Origin: Actinomycetes bacterium
GTDB lineage: Bacteria; Actinomycetota; Actinomycetes; Actinomycetales; Cellulomonadaceae
NCBI GenBank assembly: GCA_023388235.1
Contig: JAEWGQ010000393.1
Span: 1 to 14,516 of the forward strand
Length of the DNA stretch: 14,516 nucleotides
Reading direction: 5' to 3'
The notes under the pieces are model-generated. The model saw only the letters and a program-made list of their open reading frames with translations, was not told the origin of the DNA and did no database searches. This document shows, one piece after another, positions 1 through 5,017 of this stretch. Position numbers and translations under genes: made by a program. The stretch's first letter is position 1, and every line of letters begins with the position of its first letter.

Positions 1-1
1 C

Positions 2-1006
2 CCGTCGTCGCCGCGCCCCGGCGCGCCGGCGCCGCGCTGGCTGCACGACGGCCTGTGCGCGGCCTGGGGCTGGGACCCCGCGCGCACCGGCGTCGACCTG
101 CTCGCGCTCGCGCACCACGCGACGTTCCGGGTGCGGGTGGACGGCCGGGCCGTGGCGGTGGCCCGGGTCGCGCGGTCCCCGTACATGGACGACACGGCCG
201 CCGTGGAGTCCGAGGTCGCGTGGACGTCGGCGCTCGCCCGCGACGGCGTCGTCCGGGTGCCCGTGACCGTCCCACCCCGCGACGGGCGCGCGGCCGCGGT
301 GCTCGCCGACGACCGCGACGGGCGGTGGGTGTGCCTGGCGTCGACGGTGGCGCCCGGCGCCGTGGCGGACGACGCGGGGGCCCCGGCGGCCCTGCACCGC
401 CGGCTCGGCACGACCGCCGCGCTGCTGCACGAGCACGCGCTGGCGTTCCGGCGGCCGCGCGGCTTCGTGCGCCCCGCGTGGGAGCCCGCGGACCTCGTCG
501 GACCGGACAGCCGCTGGGGGCCGTGGGAGGCCGCGCGCCTGCCGGCCGCCGACCGCGCGCTGCTCGCCCGCGCGCGGGACGCCGCCCTCGACGCGCTGCA
601 CGGGGCGTCCCGCGCACCGGACGCGTGGGGCCTGGTGCACGCGGACCTGCGGCCCGGCAACGTGCTGCTGGACGGCGACGACCTGACCGTCATCGACTTC
701 GACGACGCCGGGTTCTCCTGGTTCGTGCTCGACCTGGCGGCCGCGCTCACCGCCGTGGAGCACCTGCCCGACGCCCCCGACCGCGCGCAGGCGTGGGCCG
801 CCGGGTACCAGGAGGTCCGGCCGCTCACGAGCGCCGACGAGCGGGCCGCGTGCGCGCTGTCGCTGCTGCGGCGGCTGCAGGTGCTCGGGCGGACCGCGAC
901 CGACCCCCGCGGCGGACCGTCCGGCGCGCTGCGGGCGGCGCAGCCGGCGGGGTCGGTGCTGGTGGCGGAGCGGTACCTGCGGTCACCGACGTGGCTGCTG
1001 CGCTGA
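2..1006 (+). CDS. Phosphotransferase, aminoglycoside phosphotransferase/SrkA-like kinase fold (5' end outside window)
   Basis: Likely an ATP-dependent small-molecule or protein kinase of the APH / homoserine-kinase-II / SrkA fold; the substrate cannot be told from sequence. The frame is open from base 2 with no start codon before homology-like sequence begins, so the true start lies upstream. A GTG at 131 would cut off the first beta strands (residues LALAHHATFRVRVDG) and is rejected. In the 334 residues visible, the catalytic loop HADLRPGN lies at about 213-220 (His213, Asp215, Asn220) and the Mg-binding DFDD at about 232-235, followed by GFSWFVLDLA, typical of this family. The strand where an ATP-binding Lys is expected reads VAVARV, with Arg instead. 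It ends in TGA 1004-1006. No partner gene is visible; the next gene lies 115 bp downstream on the same strand. Confidence 0.85.
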   Translation, partial: PSSPRPGAPAPRWLHDGLCAAWGWDPARTGVDLLALAHHATFRVRVDGRAVAVARVARSPYMDDTAAVESEVAWTSALARDGVVRVPVTVPPRDGRAAAVLADDRDGRWVCLASTVAPGAVADDAGAPAALHRRLGTTAALLHEHALAFRRPRGFVRPAWEPADLVGPDSRWGPWEAARLPAADRALLARARDAALDALHGASRAPDAWGLVHADLRPGNVLLDGDDLTVIDFDDAGFSWFVLDLAAALTAVEHLPDAPDRAQAWAAGYQEVRPLTSADERAACALSLLRRLQVLGRTATDPRGGPSGALRAAQPAGSVLVAERYLRSPTWLLR

Positions 1007-1082
1007 GGCGGCGGGCGGGCGCTGCGCCGACCGGGTGACGCGGCTCATCGCCGGCGCCGCGCACGCCGATTCCCGGGTGACC

Positions 1083-1100
1083 GGGCGCACCGGAGCGCCC
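1083..1100 (+). terminator. Possible small hairpin between two genes
   Basis: The arms GGGCGC (1083-1088) and GCGCCC (1095-1100) pair perfectly around a 6-nt loop. It sits 77 bp after the phosphotransferase stop and just before the ribosome site of the next gene. No T-run follows. It may be a weak terminator or leader structure, or chance in such G+C-rich DNA. Confidence 0.25.
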
Positions 1101-1109
1101 CGGAGACCC

Positions 1110-1116
1110 AGGGGGA
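1110..1116 (+). promoter_or_regulatory. Ribosome binding site deciding the start of the Excalibur gene
   Basis: AGGGGGA lies 5 nt before GTG 1122. The longer in-frame start, GTG 1035, has no Shine-Dalgarno-like sequence and would add 29 residues with no family character, so 1122 is preferred. Confidence 0.6.
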
Positions 1117-1121
1117 CCGTC

Positions 1122-1835
1122 GTGCCGCGCACCTTCAACCCACCACCGGACTGGCCGAGCGCACCGCAGGGCTGGGAGCCGCCGCCCGGGTGGGAGCCCG
1201 ACCCCTCGTGGCCGCCGGTCCCCGACGGCTGGGAGCTGTGGGTCGACCGGCCGCGCGCCCGGCGCCGCTGGCTGCCCGTGGCGCTCGGCGCGGCGGGCGG
1301 CCTCGTGCTCGGCATCCTCCTCGGGTCCGGCGCCTCCGGGGCGGCCCTGTCCGACGAGCGCGCCACGCTGGTCGCCGACCAGGAGCGGCTCGCGGACGAC
1401 ACCGCCGCGGTCGAGGCCCGCCAGGACGACGTCGCCGCGCGCGAGGACGCCGCCCGGGACGCCGCCGAGGACGCCGCGACGGCGCAGGCGGACGCCGACG
1501 CGACCGCCCAGCAGAACCAGGCGCGCGCCGACGAGCTCGCTGCTCTGAGCGCGACGCTGGATCAGCGCAGCGCCGATCTCGACGCCACGGCGGCCGCCCT
1601 CGCGACCCGCGAGTCGGAGGTCGCGGCACGCGAGGCCGCGGCGGCCACGTCGCGAGGCGCAGCGGCTGCGGGGACGGCGGCGAGCGGCGCAGCGAGCAGC
1701 AGCACCTCCGGCGGGAGCGCGTACTACAAGAACTGCGACGCCGCTCGAGCCGCGGGGGCTGCTCCGGTGCACCTGGGTGACCCGGGCTACCGCGCCGCGC
1801 TCGACCGGGACGGCGACGGCGTGGGCTGCGAGTAG
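1122..1835 (+). CDS. Membrane-anchored coiled-coil protein with C-terminal Excalibur calcium-binding domain
   Basis: A 237-residue protein of unknown cellular role, probably acting at the cell surface. The order is: a Pro/Trp-rich N-terminus (residues 7-41) with repeated PPxxW-type units; a basic stretch RPRARRR; one membrane segment at about 50-72; a long Ala/Asp/Glu/Arg heptad-like coiled coil at about 76-190; an Ala/Ser/Gly linker; and an Excalibur domain at about 201-237. That domain starts YYKNC and ends in the diagnostic DRDGDGVGCE, the calcium-binding DxDxDGxxCE core, with two Cys likely to form a disulfide. Known Excalibur domains are usually at the C-terminus of extracytoplasmic proteins, which fits an N-in, C-out single-pass topology. 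The start was chosen by the GGGGGA ribosome site. The Trp/Pro N-terminus would be cytoplasmic. It stands alone, between a kinase and a convergent membrane gene. Confidence 0.82.
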   Translation: MPRTFNPPPDWPSAPQGWEPPPGWEPDPSWPPVPDGWELWVDRPRARRRWLPVALGAAGGLVLGILLGSGASGAALSDERATLVADQERLADDTAAVEARQDDVAAREDAARDAAEDAATAQADADATAQQNQARADELAALSATLDQRSADLDATAAALATRESEVAAREAAAATSRGAAAAGTAASGAASSSTSGGSAYYKNCDAARAAGAAPVHLGDPGYRAALDRDGDGVGCE

Positions 1836-1990
1836 CAGGCCACGGCGACGGCGCGGAGGGGCCCGGCGCGACGGCCGACCGGGCACCCGGGCACCCGGGG
1901 CCGGCGGGTGCCGACTCCTCCCCCGGTCCGGTCGGGGCGTGCGGTCCCCAGAGCGGGGGCCGGCGCGACGCGGGGGTCGGCCCCGGCCTG
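1836..1990. other. Convergent intergenic region rich in hairpins, possible bidirectional terminator
   Basis: There is no gene in these 155 bp between converging genes. The clearest hairpin has arms GGCACCC (1890-1896) and GGGTGCC (1906-1912) with a 9-nt loop. Weaker ones pair 1921-1925 with 1933-1937 (CCCCG/CGGGG) and 1956-1962 with 1978-1984 (GGGGCCG/CGGCCCC). GGGCACCCG is also duplicated back to back at 1881-1898. No T-tracts follow, as is common in actinobacterial terminators. Confidence 0.4.
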
Positions 1991-2431
1991 TCAGGGTCGT
2001 GACCGGGCGGCCCGCCGGGGGCCGCCCGCCCGCCGGGAGGAGACCGCCATGACCGCCCACGCCGCCGCGACCCCGACGGCGTACGCCAGCAGGTCCGGCC
2101 ACGCGAACGTGGTCCCCAGCAGGTACCGCAGCGGTCCCCAGGCCTGCACGGCTGCCGCGGGGGCGCCGGTGAGCTGGGCCAGCTCGACCGCCCAGCACAG
2201 CGCGAGCGCCAGCGCGGCCCGGGCGCCCGGCGCGAGCCGAGGCAGGGCGACGGTGACCAGCAGCAGCACCAGCACGGCGTACAGCGCGTCGCCCAGGGCG
2301 TCGCCGAGCGTCCCCGTTCCGAACCGCGACACCGCGAGGCCGGCGAGGACCACGGGCACGACGGCGACGGCCGCCGCGCGCCGGGTCGTGGCGCGCGTGC
2401 GCGGGTCGCGGGTCGCGTCGTGGCTGGTCAT
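1991..2431 (-). CDS. DUF2809 family small integral membrane protein
   Basis: A 146-residue hydrophobic protein whose pattern matches DUF2809: a GDALYAVLVLLLV membrane segment, a central ALALCWAVELAQL segment, and the C-terminal LLGTTFAWPDLLAYAVGV motif. There are about four membrane segments at roughly 20-36, 46-63, 70-87 and 110-132, with short basic tails at both ends. The function of the family is not known; the CWAVELAQL and F-W-DLLAY pattern recalls VanZ-like proteins, and a VanZ-like call would be the alternative. ATG 2431 is supported by GGAGG 5 nt upstream (CCTCC at 2436-2440 on the plus strand). It is transcribed away from the nuclease gene at 2519, with which it shares an 87-bp divergent promoter region. 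Confidence 0.75.
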   Translation of the reverse strand: MTSHDATRDPRTRATTRRAAAVAVVPVVLAGLAVSRFGTGTLGDALGDALYAVLVLLLVTVALPRLAPGARAALALALCWAVELAQLTGAPAAAVQAWGPLRYLLGTTFAWPDLLAYAVGVAAAWAVMAVSSRRAGGPRRAARSRP

Positions 2432-2435
2432 GGCA

Positions 2436-2453
2436 CCTCCGGACGTCACCGTA
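2436..2453 (-). promoter_or_regulatory. -10 box and ribosome site of the DUF2809 gene
   Basis: Reading the minus strand, TACGGT (2453-2448) matches the actinobacterial TANNNT -10 box and GGAGG (2440-2436) is the ribosome site. A start 7 nt after the box would be near 2441, leaving a leader of about 10 nt made up mostly of the ribosome site. No convincing -35 is seen. Confidence 0.4.
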
Positions 2454-2518
2454 GGGCGCGGGCACCCGCGGCCGGCGACGCGCCGGGGCGGATCGGGAGG
2501 AGGGTCGGTGTCGGTGCC

Positions 2519-3412
2519 GTGTGCGACCGTTCCGCCGTGACCGCCACGCCCTCCGTCCCCGTCCGCCGCGCCACCGGACGGAGCCGGACAGGCCGGGGCG
2601 GGGCGGGACGAGGTGGGACGGGACCGGGCGGGGCGGGACGGGGCGGCGCGGGCCGGACGGGACGGGGACGGACGGGACGGGACGGCGGCGGGCGCGAGGG
2701 CGGACGCCCGGGCGGTGGGGGCCGCGGCCGGCGGCTCGGCTGGGCGTGGGTCGTGCTGGTCCTCTGCGTCGCGGTCGGCGCCGGGCTGCCGGCGTGGACG
2801 CAGGCGCGTGACGCGGGCCGGTTCCCCGTGACGGCGGCCGACCTGGACCGCGCCCGCACCGAGCTGGCGGGCCTCGACGTCAAGGGCCGCGCACCGCGCA
2901 CCGGGTACGAGCGGGCGGCGTTCGGCCCGGCGTGGGCGGACGTCGACCGCAACGGCTGCGACACCCGCAACGACGTGCTGGCGCGCGACCTGACGGACCT
3001 GACGTTCCGGCCGGGCACCCACGACTGCGTCGTGCTGTCCGGCACCCTGGCCGACCCGTACACCGGCGCGACGATCGCGTTCGAGCGCGGGCCCGAGTCC
3101 GCGGACGTGCAGATCGACCACCTGGTGCCGCTGTCCGACGCGTGGCAGAAGGGCGCTCAGCAGTGGACCGCCGAGCAGCGCCTCGCGTTCGCCAACGACC
3201 CGGCGAACCTGCTGGCGGTGGACGGCCCCGCGAACGGCTCCAAGGGGGACGGCGACGCCGCGACGTGGCTGCCCCCGGCGACGGGGTTCCGGTGCGTGTA
3301 CGCGGTGCGGCAGATCCGGGTGAAGGCGGCGTACGGCCTGTGGGTCACGCGGGCGGAGCAGGAGGCGCTGGACCGCCAGCTGGACCGCTGCGTGGTCACC
3401 GGCGCCACCTGA
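2519..3412 (+). CDS. HNH endonuclease family protein (DUF1524/GmrSD C-terminal type), membrane-anchored or exported
   Basis: A probable metal-dependent nuclease acting outside the membrane. In the 297 residues: residues 1-72 are Arg/Gly-rich low complexity; 73-95 form a hydrophobic signal or anchor segment (LGWAWVVLVLCVAVGAGLPA); the nuclease domain covers about 100-297. It shows RNGCDTRNDVL (144-154), LSGTLADPYTG, QIDHLVPLSDAW with the His-Asp pair at Asp200-His201, then FANDPANLLAVDGPANGSKGD with Asn230 and Lys242, all typical of this secreted actinobacterial HNH family. Cys147, 170, 259 and 291 could form disulfides. GTG 2519 follows GGAGGAGGG (2496-2504), but the 14-nt spacing is long. 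GTG 2537 lacks a ribosome site, and GTG 2753 would leave almost no signal-peptide n-region. No immunity or secretion gene is adjacent. It ends 2 bp from the converging M50 gene. Confidence 0.85.
   Translation: MCDRSAVTATPSVPVRRATGRSRTGRGGAGRGGTGPGGAGRGGAGRTGRGRTGRDGGGREGGRPGGGGRGRRLGWAWVVLVLCVAVGAGLPAWTQARDAGRFPVTAADLDRARTELAGLDVKGRAPRTGYERAAFGPAWADVDRNGCDTRNDVLARDLTDLTFRPGTHDCVVLSGTLADPYTGATIAFERGPESADVQIDHLVPLSDAWQKGAQQWTAEQRLAFANDPANLLAVDGPANGSKGDGDAATWLPPATGFRCVYAVRQIRVKAAYGLWVTRAEQEALDRQLDRCVVTGAT
2591..2700 (+). repeat. G-rich low-complexity tract with iterated GGGAC / GGGGCGGGGC units
   Basis: About 110 bp in which the plus strand is nearly all G with C and A spacers; GGGAC, GGGACGGGAC and GGGGCGGGGC recur many times. 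It falls inside the 5' end of the nuclease gene and encodes RGG, RTG and GAGRGG-type runs at residues about 25-62. The many G3-G4 runs meet the sequence rule for G-quadruplex folding in the mRNA and coding strand. The tract is likely prone to length change. Confidence 0.7.
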
Positions 3413-3414
3413 CG

Positions 3415-4158
3415 TCAGAGCAGCGGCCGCCCCAGCACCCACGACCCGCCGAGCACCAGCGCGCCGGCGCACACCACGAGGAACACCCCGACCCAGAACC
3501 CGCCCGGCAGCGGCGTGAGCCGGCCGAGGATGTCGGCGTCCGACGTCCCGCGCCCCCGCGCGCGCCGCCGCTGCGCCTGCATCTCCAGCACCGCCCGCGG
3601 GGCGCCGAGCAGCAGGTACCAGGTCACCGCGTACGCGACGGCCACCTGCACCGCGGCGCTCCCCCACCAGGTCACGCCGACCAGGGCCACCCCGGTGACG
3701 AGCACCGCCCACAGGCCGTACCAGTTCCGGATCTGCACCAGCAGCAGCGCGAGCGCCAGGACCAGCGCCCACAGGAGCCCGACGGCGTACCCCCGCCCCA
3801 GCAGCCACGCCGCGCCGAGCCCGAGCAGCGCCGGCCCGACGTAGCCGGCGAGCGCGGTGGCGACCATGCCGGGACCCCGGGGCCGACCGACCGACACGGT
3901 GAGCCCCGAGGTGTCGGAGTGCAGGCGGATGCCGGACAGCCGCCGGCCGGACAGCACCGCGACCAGCCCGTGCGCCGCCTCGTGCACGATCGTCAGCAGG
4001 TGCCGGGACAGGTGCCAGAGCACGGGCACGGCCAGGCAGGCCAGCGCGACCGCGAGCGCGCCGAGCACGACGAGGCGGTCCGGCGCGGGCTGCACGGTGG
4101 TGGCGCGGGTCCAGATCTCCCCGGGGAGCGCCCGGAGGGTGTCGAGCACTCCGCTCAC
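3415..4158 (-). CDS. M50-type (M50B-like) membrane metallopeptidase
   Basis: A 247-residue polytopic membrane protein, probably a site-2-type zinc protease that cuts within or near the membrane; its substrate is unknown. HEAAH at 59-63 gives the zinc ligands His59 and His63 and the catalytic Glu60, set in LLTIVHEAAHGLVAVLSGRR as in the M50B-like family. Further membrane segments lie at about 27-50, 98-120, 123-142, 149-162, 166-184 and 221-242. SDADILGRLTPLPGGFW (206-222) before the last helix supplies Asp207 and Asp209, candidates for the third ligand. The start is GTG 4158, overlapping the upstream stop in GTGA (stop 4157-4155), which implies translational coupling; no separate ribosome site is seen. 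No PDZ domain is present, unlike RseP. It ends 2 bp from the converging nuclease gene. Confidence 0.8.
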   Translation of the reverse strand: MSGVLDTLRALPGEIWTRATTVQPAPDRLVVLGALAVALACLAVPVLWHLSRHLLTIVHEAAHGLVAVLSGRRLSGIRLHSDTSGLTVSVGRPRGPGMVATALAGYVGPALLGLGAAWLLGRGYAVGLLWALVLALALLLVQIRNWYGLWAVLVTGVALVGVTWWGSAAVQVAVAYAVTWYLLLGAPRAVLEMQAQRRRARGRGTSDADILGRLTPLPGGFWVGVFLVVCAGALVLGGSWVLGRPLL

Positions 4159-4862
4159 AGGGCGTCCAGCGCCACGTCGTCCATCTCGACGGCGAGGCGC
4201 AGGCCGTCGGGCTGCACGGTGGCGCCGGTGACGGTCGCGCCGGGCGGCAGCTCGTCGGCCACGCCGAACTCGGTGATCCGCGCCGCGAGGCCGTCGGGCA
4301 GGGACGCGGCGTCCACGGTGAGCCCGGCGAGGGACGCGGACTGGACGGTGGCGGTGAGCCCGGCGGTGCCGGCGGGCGCGACGGTCAGGGTGACGGACGC
4401 CGGCAGGCCGATGACCTGGCCCTCGGCGACGAGCGTGTCGCCCTCGGCGCGCAGCGTGAGGTCCCAGCCGGTGCGTTCGCGCAGCAGCGACTGGAGCGCG
4501 GCCGTGGGGGCGGTGGCGGTGACGCGCACGTGCTCGGCCCCGCGCGGCTCGCGCACGGCCACGCCGGTGGCGGTGAGGTCGACGTCCGTGACCTCGAGCC
4601 CGCGCAGCACGAGGCTGTCCGCGCGCAGGTGCACGTCGTCGAGCGTGCCGCGGGCGAGCTGGGTGAGGAACGGGAAGCCCTCGACGGTGACCCGGGTGCC
4701 GGTGGCGTCGGTCTGCTGCTGCACGGCGTCCGCGGCGACGTCCTGCGCCAGCCCGCGGGCCACGCGGTCGGCGAGCAGAGGGCCGCCGACGAGCACGAGC
4801 ACGGCGAGGACGGCCCCGACGACGCAGCCGAGGCGGCGGCGCGGGCTCCGGGTGCGGGTCAC
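4155..4862 (-). CDS. LmeA/DUF2993 family lipid-binding exported protein
   Basis: A 235-residue protein resembling LmeA-type (DUF2993) proteins, which in mycobacteria bind phospholipid and support lipomannan elongation; that role is not shown for this organism. After a basic start (MTRTRSPRRR), residues 11-31 form a single hydrophobic signal or anchor. The rest is a beta-rich extracytoplasmic domain with the family signatures VTVEGFPFLTQLARGTLDDVHLRA (about 58-81), a central GLEVTDVDLTATGV repeat-like strand, and LPPGATVTGATVQPDGLRLAVEMDDVAL near the end. There is no lipobox Cys, so it is not a lipoprotein. The start GTG 4862 has no ribosome site but sits exactly 7 nt after a TANNNT box, consistent with a leaderless mRNA. 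It is first in a two-gene operon with the M50 peptidase. Confidence 0.8.
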   Translation of the reverse strand: MTRTRSPRRRLGCVVGAVLAVLVLVGGPLLADRVARGLAQDVAADAVQQQTDATGTRVTVEGFPFLTQLARGTLDDVHLRADSLVLRGLEVTDVDLTATGVAVREPRGAEHVRVTATAPTAALQSLLRERTGWDLTLRAEGDTLVAEGQVIGLPASVTLTVAPAGTAGLTATVQSASLAGLTVDAASLPDGLAARITEFGVADELPPGATVTGATVQPDGLRLAVEMDDVALDAL

Positions 4863-4868
4863 GTCCCG

Positions 4869-4874
4869 AGGGTA
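4869..4874 (-). promoter_or_regulatory. -10 box of a probable leaderless promoter for the LmeA-like/M50 operon
   Basis: On the minus strand TACCCT (4874-4869) fits TANNNT. Taking its last T as -7 puts +1 exactly at 4862, the G of the GTG start codon. Together with the missing ribosome site this predicts a leaderless transcript. No good -35 is found at 16-18 bp; TTGCCG lies 23 bp upstream. Confidence 0.55.
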
Positions 4875-4924
4875 CGGGGCCGTGCCGGGGGGCCGCCCGG
4901 CAACCGGGACGAACGACCCTGCTG

Positions 4925-4938
4925 ACCGCCCGGTCGGT
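4925..4938. promoter_or_regulatory. Operator-like palindrome upstream of the flavin oxidoreductase
   Basis: ACCGCCCGGTCGGT is an inverted repeat, ACCG-n-CCGG-n-CGGT, with one mismatched pair. The form resembles operators bound by TetR-family repressors. A second small palindrome, ACGATCGT (4944-4951), follows, overlapping a -35-like TTGACA at 4951-4956. The site is 80 bp before the oxidoreductase start and 63 bp before the LmeA-like start on the other strand, so it could serve either. No regulator gene is in the window. Confidence 0.45.
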
Positions 4939-4950
4939 ATCGGACGATCG

Positions 4951-4956
4951 TTGACA
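4951..4956 (+). promoter_or_regulatory. -35-like TTGACA before the oxidoreductase
   Basis: A perfect TTGACA, rare in this base composition, 61 bp before the ATG. No TANNNT box is found 16-19 bp downstream; that region is a run of C. It may be a promoter with a degenerate -10, or part of an operator. Confidence 0.35.
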
Positions 4957-5017
4957 AGTCAGGTTCGAGCGTCCCCCCAGGCGCCGACCTCAGCCGCCCC
5001 TGACGGAGGAACTCGCC

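Noticed and set aside
131..133. GTG as the start of the phosphotransferase
   Set aside because: The frame is open to the window edge, and the upstream residues fit the N-terminal lobe of the family.
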